Source: Adlercreutzia shanghongiae (GTDB lineage Bacteria; Actinomycetota; Coriobacteriia; Coriobacteriales; Eggerthellaceae). Taken from it: DNA of 52,286 bases. The stretch covers positions 1 to 52,286 of the forward strand of contig NZ_JAYMFI010000022.1 in NCBI RefSeq assembly GCF_035830635.1. The letters are read 5' to 3'. Under the pieces are notes generated by a model, which did not search any database, was not told the DNA's origin, and saw nothing but the letters and a program-made list of their open reading frames with translations. Below are positions 15,822 to 23,221 of this stretch, in pieces (position 1 is the first letter of the stretch; each line of letters begins with the position of its first letter). The position numbers and the translations under genes were made by a program.

Positions 15822-17975
15822 CTAGCTGCTGCGGCTGCTCCCGTAGGCGGCGTGCTTGCGGTTGCCGTAGGCGCTCCCCTTGCGGGCGCTCTTCTTCAAA
15901 TCCTTCAGCACGTCGTCCTCGGACTTGTCCTCCACGGTGCTCTTCAGCTTCACCACCTGGTCGCGCAGGCGGGCCGCCTCCTCGAAGTCCATGTCGCGGG
16001 ATGCGGCCGCCATATCGTCCTCCATGGACGAGATGAGGCGCAGCACCTCCTCGCGCGACAGCTCCGCGAGCTCCTTGTTCACCTGCTCGGCCGTGGTGCC
16101 CTCCACGTCCTCGGTGATAAATCCCATGATGTCGCTGATGGCCTTGCGGATGGTCTGGGGCTCAATGCCGTGCTTTTCGTTGTAGGCCATCTGGATGTCG
16201 CGGCGCCGGCGCGTCTCGTCGATGGCCCGGCGCATGGAGTCCGTGATGCGGTCGGCGTACATGATGACCTCGCCCGACACGTTGCGGGCCGCACGCCCGA
16301 TGGTCTGGATGAGCGAGCGGTGGTTGCGCAAAAAGCCCTCCTTGTCGGCGTCCAGGATAGCTACGAGCGACACCTCGGGCAAGTCCAGCCCCTCGCGCAG
16401 AAGGTTGATGCCCACGAGCACGTCGAACTCGCCGCGGCGCAGATCGCGCAGGATCTCGGTGCGCTCCAGGGTGGCGATGTCCGAGTGCATGTAGCGCGCC
16501 TTCACGCCCTGGTCGAGCAGATGATCGGTCAAGTCCTCGGCCATCTTCTTCGTGAGCGTGGTGATGAGCACGCGCTCGTCGCGGGCCGCGCGCTCCTTCG
16601 CCTCGTCGATAATGTCGTCGATCTGGCTTTTGCTCGTGCGCACCACAATCTCCGGGTCCAAGAGGCCCGTGGGGCGGATGACCTGGTCGATCTTCGCCTG
16701 GCTCACCTTCTCCTCGTAGTCGCCGGGCGTGGCCGACACATAGATGAACTGCGGGATGCGCTCCTCGAACTCGTCGAAGCGCAAGGGGCGGTTGTCCAGG
16801 CAGCTAGGCAGGCGGAAGCCGTGCTCGGCCAGGGTGATCTTGCGGGAGCGGTCGCCCTCGTGCATGCCGCGAATCTGCGGCACCGTGACATGGGATTCGT
16901 CGATGATGCAGAGGAAATCCTTCGGAAAATAGTCGATGAGGGTGTAGGGCGGCTCGCCCGGCTCGCGCCCGTCCAAATGCCGCGAGTAGTTCTCGATGCC
17001 GGAGCAGAAACCCATGGTCTCCAGCATTTCCAAGTCGTAGTTCACGCGCATCTCCAGGCGCTGGGCCTCCAGGAGCTTCCCCTCTTCCTTGAACTGCGCG
17101 AGGCGCTCGCGCAGCTCGTCCTGGATGGTGGTAAGCGCCTTGTCCATCTTGGGGCGCGCCGTGACGTAGTGGGAAGCCGGCCAGATGGGCAGCGCCTCGT
17201 AGGAGTTCAGCACCTCGCCCGTGACCTGGTCGATCTCATCGATCGATTCTATCTCATCGCCCCAGAACTCGATGCGGATGGGATGGTCGGCGTAAGGCGG
17301 GAACACATCGAGCGCATCGCCCCGCACGCGGAAGGTGCCGCGCTTCTGCTCGTAGTCGTTGCGGTCGTACTGGATGTCGATGAGCTCGTGGATGACCGCA
17401 TCGCGGTCCATCTCCTTCTGCCTGTCCACGAACACCGCCATGCCGGCGTAGTCCATGGGGCTGCCGATGCCGTAGATGCAGCTGACCGACGCCACCACGA
17501 TCACGTCGCGGCGGGACAGAAGCGCGCTCGTGGCCGCGTGGCGCAGCTTCTCCACCTCCTCGTTGATGGAGGCGTCCTTCTCGATGAAGGTGTCGGAGGC
17601 GGGCACGTAGGCCTCGGGCTGGTAGTAGTCGTAGTAGCTGACGAAGTACACCACGGCGTTGTCGGGGAAGAACTCCTTCAACTCGGCGGCCAGCTGGGCG
17701 GCGAGCGTCTTGTTCGGCGCCATGACGAGCGTCGGCTTCTGCACCGCCTCGATGGTCTTCGCCATGGTGAAGGTTTTGCCCGAGCCCGTGACGCCCAGAA
17801 GCGTCTGGTAGCGCAGGCCCTCTTCCACGCCCTTCGCCAGCGCGGCGATGGCCTCGGGCTGGTCGCCCGACGGCTCGAAGGGCGAAACGACTTTGAGCGG
17901 GGTGTTGGCCAGACGCACCTCGGGCAACTCCCCCTCCATGACCATGCCCTCGATATTGGAAAGATGAGTGGACAC
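15822..17975 (-). CDS. uvrB: Excinuclease ABC subunit B
   Basis: The DNA damage-verifying helicase-like subunit of nucleotide excision repair, 717 residues. Walker A is GVTGSGKTFTMAK near the N-terminus. The beta-hairpin region shows YVSYYDYYQPEAYVP, and the helicase motifs include IDESHVT, SATPGDYE and a C-terminal QTIGRAARN. A UVR domain for contact with UvrC (MEDDMAAASRDMDFEEAARLRDQV) lies at about 640-675, and a short basic tail ends the protein. The GTG start has AAAGGGA upstream. The promoter overlaps a LexA-type box, which fits the SOS control of uvrB known in other bacteria. Confidence 0.97.
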   Translation of the reverse strand: MSTHLSNIEGMVMEGELPEVRLANTPLKVVSPFEPSGDQPEAIAALAKGVEEGLRYQTLLGVTGSGKTFTMAKTIEAVQKPTLVMAPNKTLAAQLAAELKEFFPDNAVVYFVSYYDYYQPEAYVPASDTFIEKDASINEEVEKLRHAATSALLSRRDVIVVASVSCIYGIGSPMDYAGMAVFVDRQKEMDRDAVIHELIDIQYDRNDYEQKRGTFRVRGDALDVFPPYADHPIRIEFWGDEIESIDEIDQVTGEVLNSYEALPIWPASHYVTARPKMDKALTTIQDELRERLAQFKEEGKLLEAQRLEMRVNYDLEMLETMGFCSGIENYSRHLDGREPGEPPYTLIDYFPKDFLCIIDESHVTVPQIRGMHEGDRSRKITLAEHGFRLPSCLDNRPLRFDEFEERIPQFIYVSATPGDYEEKVSQAKIDQVIRPTGLLDPEIVVRTSKSQIDDIIDEAKERAARDERVLITTLTKKMAEDLTDHLLDQGVKARYMHSDIATLERTEILRDLRRGEFDVLVGINLLREGLDLPEVSLVAILDADKEGFLRNHRSLIQTIGRAARNVSGEVIMYADRITDSMRRAIDETRRRRDIQMAYNEKHGIEPQTIRKAISDIMGFITEDVEGTTAEQVNKELAELSREEVLRLISSMEDDMAAASRDMDFEEAARLRDQVVKLKSTVEDKSEDDVLKDLKKSARKGSAYGNRKHAAYGSSRSS

Positions 17976-18017
17976 GCACGTCCCTTTCTCACTAGGTTCG
18001 CGATAAGGGATTCAGTC

Positions 18018-18050
18018 TAGCACGCTGCCCGATAATTGAACAGATGTTCG
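18018..18050 (-). promoter_or_regulatory. uvrB promoter with LexA-type (SOS) box
   Basis: On the minus strand CGAACATCTGTTCA (18037-18050) is one base-class change from the CGAACRNRYGTTYG LexA consensus, apart from its last base. It overlaps a -35 TGTTCA, which lies 17 bases from -10 TAGACT (18015-18020 region). Repressor bound there would block polymerase. Confidence 0.65.
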
Positions 18051-18116
18051 CATAGATTTCATGGACGCTGTCACGCCTCCGTTACCCTCCCCGTGCGCTT
18101 CCAGGCTGGTTCCGCA

Positions 18117-18153
18117 ATACAAAAGCCCCCAAGCGACATGAGAGCTCGGGGGC
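18117..18153 (-). terminator. Terminator of the molybdoenzyme operon
   Basis: On the minus strand GCCCCCGAGC and GCTTGGGGGC form a stem with one mismatch, followed by TTTTGT. It lies 23 bases after the last small gene. Confidence 0.65.
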
Positions 18154-18175
18154 AATAGCAATGCTGCTAGAGGGC

Positions 18176-18400
18176 TTAGGCACTCGGCGGCTTGGGAGCA
18201 CTCGGCGGCTTGGGAGCGCCTGGAGCCGACGGGGCGCCGGGCGGCACGGGAGCGCTCGGTTTAGCGGACTCGGGTGCATCTCCCATATCGCCTTTGCAAT
18301 GCGGGCATTTCTTTAGTTTAACTCCGCCAACGATAGGTACCTGTTGGCCGCAATGCGGACAGATGGGAATAGTGTCCGCTTCAGCTGGTCTAAAGCACAT
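18176..18400 (-). CDS. Small zinc-ribbon protein with Pro-rich tail
   Basis: A protein of 74 residues and unknown function. Two Cys-x2-Cys knuckles (CPHCGQ and CPHCKG, 16 residues apart) form a likely zinc ribbon at about 14-38. The tail consists of PSAP/PPGAP-type repeats. I chose ATG 18400 because GGAAGG lies just upstream; an in-frame ATG twelve codons earlier lacks a good site. It is the last gene of the molybdoenzyme operon, 63 bases after a 72-residue ORF, with the terminator following. It may be an accessory or assembly factor, but nothing in the sequence proves this. Confidence 0.7.
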   Translation of the reverse strand: MCFRPAEADTIPICPHCGQQVPIVGGVKLKKCPHCKGDMGDAPESAKPSAPVPPGAPSAPGAPKPPSAPKPPSA

Positions 18401-18463
18401 AGGGAATCCTTCCGTAAGGGCGCCGCCGACAGGCAAACGCCCTTTTAGCTCATCGTCTCCTGT

Positions 18464-18682
18464 TTACCAGGCAAATCCGTTATCGCCGCGACCAGGCTTC
18501 AGGCGCACTTCATTGCCAATCTTGATAAGGCCCAGTCCATAGGGGGCAGATTGACCTGCCTCTTTTTTCTCGATACCGATGCTCTCGAGAATCGCCTCGT
18601 AGGACTCACCGTCAGCAAGGCGTCCATTGATGTAATCGATGCGCTCCTGATCGGACATGTTGAAGATTGTTTCGCGGTCCAT
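18464..18682 (-). CDS. Small hypothetical protein in the molybdoenzyme operon
   Basis: A protein of 72 residues that I do not recognise. It begins MDRETIFNMSDQERIDYING behind GGAGGAG, a strong ribosome binding site. The middle, GESYEAILESIGIEKKEAG, looks like a small helical domain resembling the first two helices of a DNA-binding fold. The end is basic and Gly-rich. It follows the Fe-S gene by 61 bases on the same strand. Confidence 0.7.
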   Translation of the reverse strand: MDRETIFNMSDQERIDYINGRLADGESYEAILESIGIEKKEAGQSAPYGLGLIKIGNEVRLKPGRGDNGFAW

Positions 18683-18743
18683 AAGACATCTCCTCCGCAG
18701 TCGAAGCGCGCGACAGGCGCGAGACACCTGCCGCGCGGGAACA

Positions 18744-19103
18744 TTACATTGGCTTGTAGATAGCCACCTTCTCGCCAAGTTCGGCCGCCTTTTCGGCAAG
18801 TTCGTCAAGCGGCCCAACTTGCATGCAGAATGTGAGGCAGTGCTTCACGCACATAGGCTTTTTACCCTCGTCCAGGCGAGCGGCGCACAGGTCGCAACGT
18901 CCCGTCGGCACGGGCACATAGTCCCAATCCCAGCCATCATCTAGCGTCGGATTGTCTTTCTTCCAGGGACCCTTTTCGAACACCTTGATGCCAAATTGAT
19001 CGGCCTCGAGGTCGTGGTACTCCTGGCACGCCACGACGCAGGCTCCGCAGTTATCGCAGTACTTGTAGTCAACGAGAAGACCGTAATTGCTGTAGTCTGC
19101 CAT
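18744..19103 (-). CDS. Two-cluster [4Fe-4S] ferredoxin-like electron-transfer subunit
   Basis: A protein of 119 residues with two cysteine sets: Cys16/19/22/26 (CDNCGACVVAC) and Cys70/73/85/89 (CDLCAARLDEGKKPMCVKHC), plus Cys93. This is a shortened version of the DmsB/NrfC-type subunit, which normally carries four clusters in about 200 residues. It starts 14 bases after the molybdoenzyme gene and very probably delivers electrons to it. No membrane anchor (NrfD/DmsC type) is encoded, so the pair should be cytoplasmic. Small Fe-S partners of this kind accompany soluble catechol dehydroxylases in gut Eggerthellaceae; applying that to this protein is inference. Confidence 0.88.
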   Translation of the reverse strand: MADYSNYGLLVDYKYCDNCGACVVACQEYHDLEADQFGIKVFEKGPWKKDNPTLDDGWDWDYVPVPTGRCDLCAARLDEGKKPMCVKHCLTFCMQVGPLDELAEKAAELGEKVAIYKPM

Positions 19104-19117
19104 GTTCGCACCTCCTC

Positions 19118-21457
19118 TTATTTGATCCAGCCGTGGCTGTCGACCAGCACAGGCGGAATCTGCTTATAATTCTGCTCGTTACGATCTTCGATGCTCTCGA
19201 CTTTGCGGATATTGGCCATGATGCCCTTGGCAGGACAGCCGAATCCCAAGTTACCGACATTGAAGTGGGGGACGAGAAGATTGAAATTGGCCTTGAATAC
19301 GCCGTATAGATTCGGCGCGCTACCCTCGTCCTCGGGGAACCACCATCCGTGCTGACAGTGAATGGTGCGCTCGTCGATGGTGGGAGTCACAACCGCGCGC
19401 CAATTGCCCTGGCCGAACATGTTGTAAACCTGCACCCAATCGCCATCTTCGATGCCGTACTTCTGGGCCGTAACCGGATTGATCTCTACCAGCGGATCGG
19501 GATTGAGGGCGCGAAGCTTCGCAATCTGGCGATGCTCGGAGTGGAAGAACGCCGAGACGCGAGCACCCGATGTCGCCATGAGCGGATATTCCTCAGCCAA
19601 CTCGGACTTCGAAACCTGGGTGTAGGTCGGCTCTTCATAATAGGGCATCGGATCTTCGCCCCAAGCGTCATACAGCACCGAATAAAGCTCGAACTTACCT
19701 GTCACCGTATTAAAGCCGGGCTGACCGTCGTTACGCAGCATGCCCTTCTCGTACTTCTTGTAGGTCATCGGCGGGAAGTACATGCCCATCTCTTTGAACT
19801 CGTCCCACGTGAAGGGCAGCAGCGGTTCGCCTTCGAGCTGCTCGTTGAGCCACTCGTCGGTGTTGTTGTACTTCGGCCAGTTGGAATGCGGTGTGACTCG
19901 ACGGCCCACTTCCCAACAAATCTCGAGATCAGACTTGGTATCGCCCACGCTGAACGCCTTCGCCATGCACCCCAGCCAAACATTGTTGGACATGTAGTAG
20001 GGAATGACGAAACCATCATGCTCGGCAAAGGTGCTCATGGGCAAGAACAGGTCCGCCAAGCCCTCAATGGTGGGGTTCATGTACAAGTCAGAGGCAATCG
20101 TGTACTCCATGGGCAGCAGAGCCTTGTACCAACGCTGATTCTGGTCGGCGCATGTTGCGGAAAGGAAGTTCGAGGAATTAATCCAGGCCATCTTCACCTC
20201 GTAAGGCTGACCCGTCTCCAGCGTTTCCAGTGTCTCGTCAGGATGAGTGGAGGCCATCGTAGCCGCAAAGGCAGGCCATTTGTCGACGCCGATTCGCTTC
20301 GCCCAGAGCTCATCGGACAAATACATACGAGAGTCGGTGACCCAGCGGCCCAAGCGCACAGATGGGTCGCCCACCGTCAGGCCGCCGGGAACATCAATGT
20401 TGCCCGTGATAGCCTGGATGGATAGGATGGCGTGACCAGCCTGAACGCCGTTCTTATTCTGGTCGATGGCCAGACCCCACAGGATGCACATGGGATTGGC
20501 CTTCGCCATCATGCGTGCCGCCGTACGAATATCCTCGGCAGGAACCCAAGTAATTTTCTCGACGAGCTCAAGAGGATACTCGTTAACGCGCTCGGCCAAC
20601 TCTTCGAAACCGTAGCACCAATTCCCGACGAAGTCGTGATCGTAGAGATCCTCATTGATGATGACGTTCAAGATGCCCATGGCCAAGGCGGCATCCGTGC
20701 CGGGCTTCAGCTGCAGCGTCATGTTGCCCTTGCGAGAACCAAGCCACGTAACGCGCGGATCGATGCAGATGATTTTCGTGCCACGCTTCATCATGTCGAT
20801 AAGCGAATGGCCAAAGAAACCGTCGCCGTTGGACCACAAAGGCATCTTGCCCCAGCAGACGGCCACCTCGGTCAGCTTATAGCGAGGATCGTCCATACGA
20901 TCCGGGAAGTAGCCCGTGTCAAGCTCGGGATACCCGGCGCCCAGGATGTAGTCGGCTACCGAGGCGCGAGGGCCATAGCACGCCCATCCAGACTGCGCAT
21001 AGCAAAGGTTCGGCGTGTTAAGGGAAGAGAAAGCCAGCGGATAATAGAACATACACGCCTCACGGCCCGTACCACCGAACACGAGAATTGCCTCGCGGCC
21101 ATACTTCTTCTCGATGTCCCCAACCTTCTCTTCAATAATCGCGAAGGCTTCATCCCAGGTAATCTGCTCCCACGCATCCGCCTGACCGCGCTTTTCCGGG
21201 TCGCGTTTCATGGGATAAATGATGCGCTTGGGATCGTAGGTATAGTCCTTGAGCGCCAAACATCTCGGGCAGAGACGTCCTTGCGTGATGGGATGCGTCT
21301 CATCGCCCTCGACATGAATCAGCTTCCCATCCTTTACATGCAGCTCAACACCGCAACCTACAGGATGATCGCCCGGAGGAGACCAAGCACAAGTCCGGAA
21401 AATTGTGGACCCGTCGGCTTGCGGCGTTTGCCATTCATGCTCGAACTGCTTGTCCAT
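19118..21457 (-). CDS. Molybdopterin oxidoreductase, catechol-dehydroxylase-like
   Basis: A bis-MGD enzyme of the DMSO-reductase family, 779 residues from the ATG at 21457 behind AAGGAAGG; a GTG/ATG nine codons earlier is weaker. Cys23, Cys35, Cys63 and Cys66 (CAWSPPGDHPVGC ... GRLCPRC) should bind the proximal [4Fe-4S] cluster. The pterin-binding core follows (FGGTGREACMFYYPLA, CYAQSGWACYGPRASVADYILG, PGTDAALAMGILNVI, GNIDVPGGLTVG). A C-terminal MGD-binding domain begins near LMATSGARVSAFFHSEHRQI. There is no twin-arginine signal, so the enzyme is cytoplasmic. The N-terminal pattern and the CYGPR segment resemble what I remember of gut catechol dehydroxylases and pyrogallol hydroxytransferase. 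The substrate is unknown, but a reductive role on an aromatic or hydroxylated acceptor is plausible. Confidence 0.92.
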   Translation of the reverse strand: MDKQFEHEWQTPQADGSTIFRTCAWSPPGDHPVGCGVELHVKDGKLIHVEGDETHPITQGRLCPRCLALKDYTYDPKRIIYPMKRDPEKRGQADAWEQITWDEAFAIIEEKVGDIEKKYGREAILVFGGTGREACMFYYPLAFSSLNTPNLCYAQSGWACYGPRASVADYILGAGYPELDTGYFPDRMDDPRYKLTEVAVCWGKMPLWSNGDGFFGHSLIDMMKRGTKIICIDPRVTWLGSRKGNMTLQLKPGTDAALAMGILNVIINEDLYDHDFVGNWCYGFEELAERVNEYPLELVEKITWVPAEDIRTAARMMAKANPMCILWGLAIDQNKNGVQAGHAILSIQAITGNIDVPGGLTVGDPSVRLGRWVTDSRMYLSDELWAKRIGVDKWPAFAATMASTHPDETLETLETGQPYEVKMAWINSSNFLSATCADQNQRWYKALLPMEYTIASDLYMNPTIEGLADLFLPMSTFAEHDGFVIPYYMSNNVWLGCMAKAFSVGDTKSDLEICWEVGRRVTPHSNWPKYNNTDEWLNEQLEGEPLLPFTWDEFKEMGMYFPPMTYKKYEKGMLRNDGQPGFNTVTGKFELYSVLYDAWGEDPMPYYEEPTYTQVSKSELAEEYPLMATSGARVSAFFHSEHRQIAKLRALNPDPLVEINPVTAQKYGIEDGDWVQVYNMFGQGNWRAVVTPTIDERTIHCQHGWWFPEDEGSAPNLYGVFKANFNLLVPHFNVGNLGFGCPAKGIMANIRKVESIEDRNEQNYKQIPPVLVDSHGWIK

Positions 21458-21553
21458 TTCACACCTTCCTTTTCTTCTTTCCATACGCCTCGATTTTTAT
21501 AGCGGAAACCCTTTTCCGCCGCGCCCTCACCTTATGGAATCTAACGCGCCCAC

Positions 21554-21579
21554 GATATAGGGTAAAAAGTGCGAATATA
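21554..21579 (-). promoter_or_regulatory. Candidate -10 boxes for the molybdoenzyme operon
   Basis: On the minus strand TATATT (21574-21579) and TATATC (21554-21559) are the only -10-like hexamers. No good -35 exists, which fits an activator-dependent promoter. The first lies 26 bases from the centre of the palindrome at 21597-21613, placing that site near -38. Confidence 0.45.
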
Positions 21580-21596
21580 GACTCTGCGCGGGGGCG

Positions 21597-21613
21597 TCGT
21601 ACCTGGAGTACGA
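21597..21613. promoter_or_regulatory. Palindromic operator, molybdoenzyme promoter
   Basis: TCGTAC-CTGGA-GTACGA is a perfect 6-bp inverted repeat with a 5-base centre. The same motif (TCGCAC-CTGGA-GTGCGA) occurs upstream of the MFS gene, and a degenerate copy lies before the LuxR gene. An isolated half-site GTGCGA lies at 21569-21574. Confidence 0.7.
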
Positions 21614-21663
21614 GCCTGAATCCGCCGAGATAACGACCCGAACCAAATCAACCCCACAAATCA

Positions 21664-21692
21664 ACAGGGCCGGAGTTCCCCGGCCCTGTCTA
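21664..21692 (-). terminator. Terminator of the trigger-factor-like gene
   Basis: CAGGGCCGG and CCGGCCCTG pair perfectly over 9 bp with a short loop. On the minus strand a T/G-rich run (TTGATTTG) follows. It separates this gene from the molybdoenzyme promoter. Confidence 0.6.
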
Positions 21693-21728
21693 CTCGGTTT
21701 AAGGTCGCGCCTCAGAGCGCACGCGCTT

Positions 21729-22883
21729 TCAAGGTCTGCGCGACTCACTTGCGTTTATCATGGGAGGCGTCGTCATAGGAGCAGCTGTGGCGTGCCGCCT
21801 TACCATTTGCAGCTTACGATACTTCTCATCCACCGCCCGCTTGAACTCGTGGTCGACTGCGCCGTCTTCCCCGACAAAGACCGCCGATCGAGTAAGGTTC
21901 TCGGCAACTTTTGCCCTTAAGGCCAAGTCCTTGAATGCGTCGATCTGACCAGACTGCTCTGCTTCCACTCTTGCAGCATAAGTTTTCTCGGGAGTTGGCT
22001 CGCCGAACATGAAATCAATATCCTCGTCGGTCAAGCTGATTCCAAAATGGGTCGCCCAAGCCGCAAGTGCAACATCCTGGCGAACTCGCTCTCGTGCATC
22101 TCGAGCGATTTGCTCGAAAAATGTCGCATCGTCCATCCCCTGAATCGCCAAATACGCCGGACGATCAAGCTCAAACTGATCGAGAAAACGATCGAACTCC
22201 CTCAGCATCTGCTTCTCAACACCGGTAATCGCGGCGGAATCCGGCTCACCTACCAACCTCTCCCCCAAGACGCGCATGACTTCATGCTCAATCTCGTTGG
22301 CATATCTTCGCTGCCTCTCCAGAAACAGTTTTCGAGCGGTCCTATCCCGAAAGTCTTCCACCGAGTCAGAAAGAGCTATCTTCTCTTTGACCCACTCATC
22401 GGTTATGTCGGGAATCACATGACGCTTGATTGAGCGTATCTCAACAACGCTGTGCAGGGGGATCTCCATCGGCTCGCCGGTATCGGCCACCCCGCATCCG
22501 CCGTCCGAGGGAGTCTCTTTCCTGGTCGCCACCTGCGAATTATCCTCATAGATGAAATCGACCTCAACCGTATCTCCGGGCACATGACCTAAAAGAGCCG
22601 TCTCCAATTCATTTGGAAGGGACCCAACGCCCAGCTGGACATCAACATCGTCATGGGTGAAACCCGGAAATACCTTCGCCCCCTCGCGCGTGATAATCTT
22701 GAAGCAAACAAGGTCATCTGCTTTGATGGGATGCGAGTCGATTGCCTCGTTTGCCCCATGGCGCGATGCGATGCGCTCCATTTCTGCAAGCACCTCATCA
22801 TCGCTCACTAAAAAGGAAGGCACTGTCACGCGAACCGGTTCCCATGACGACAGCTCTGCATTCCCGTATTTTTCCTGAATCAC
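21729..22883 (-). CDS. Trigger-factor-like chaperone / FKBP-type prolyl isomerase
   Basis: A protein of 384 residues from a GTG behind AAGGAG (the frame extends 17 codons further without a site). Residues about 70-180 resemble an FKBP-like domain (DDLVCFKI, FPGFTHDDVDVQLGVGSLPNELETALLGHVPGDTVEVDF). Residues about 185-340 are a helical segment like the trigger-factor C-terminal chaperone arms (ITDEWVKEKIALSDSVEDFRDRTARKLFLERQRRYANEIEHEVM). The ribosome-docking signature GFRxGKxP of genuine trigger factor is absent, so it is probably a dedicated paralogue. It lies between the LuxR gene and the molybdoenzyme operon, where a TorD-type chaperone might be expected and none is encoded. A role in folding or cofactor loading of the molybdoenzyme is inference. 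Confidence 0.8.
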   Translation of the reverse strand: MIQEKYGNAELSSWEPVRVTVPSFLVSDDEVLAEMERIASRHGANEAIDSHPIKADDLVCFKIITREGAKVFPGFTHDDVDVQLGVGSLPNELETALLGHVPGDTVEVDFIYEDNSQVATRKETPSDGGCGVADTGEPMEIPLHSVVEIRSIKRHVIPDITDEWVKEKIALSDSVEDFRDRTARKLFLERQRRYANEIEHEVMRVLGERLVGEPDSAAITGVEKQMLREFDRFLDQFELDRPAYLAIQGMDDATFFEQIARDARERVRQDVALAAWATHFGISLTDEDIDFMFGEPTPEKTYAARVEAEQSGQIDAFKDLALRAKVAENLTRSAVFVGEDGAVDHEFKRAVDEKYRKLQMVRRHATAAPMTTPPMINASESRRP

Positions 22884-23030
22884 TGCGCCGCTCCTTACTC
22901 GATTGCGAGACGCGCCCGATAGTCCGAGAGGCAAGCCGTCTCAACCGTTCTTCTTAATGCCAATCTAAAGGGTCGTGAACGCAAATCCTATCGGTCAAAA
23001 ATACTGAAATCCTGAGAAACCACCCTCATT

Positions 23031-23071
23031 TCGCACCTGAGGACTGAGGCGCACTCCTACCTTGAGTAGTA
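23031..23071. promoter_or_regulatory. Operator half-site and degenerate palindrome between regulator and chaperone genes
   Basis: TCGCACCTG at 23031-23039 matches the left half and centre of the operator. TCCTACCTTGAGTAGTA at 23055-23071 matches TCGYACCTGGAGTRCGA at 13 of 17 positions. Both lie in the divergent region between the chaperone gene (minus) and the LuxR gene (plus), suggesting autoregulation. The rest of the 338-base gap shows no gene. Confidence 0.55.
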
Positions 23072-23221
23072 AACTATCTCCCATCGGAGCTCGGCAGACG
23101 GAGGAACGGCACGGTGCTATTACGGCCGCTATTGCGAGGCGAAACCATCTCGCGATTTCTCCGTTGCAATACAACGTCATCAAATAAACCGAAATTCAAG
23201 TAACGTGCAAAGAGGTGGCCC

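Noticed and set aside
15852..18020. A long plus-strand open frame opposite uvrB (and similar ones opposite glmS, pheT, hydA, rpsA and the Pit gene)
   Set aside because: Each is the mirror of a recognised gene, lacks any family motif and has no ribosome binding site.
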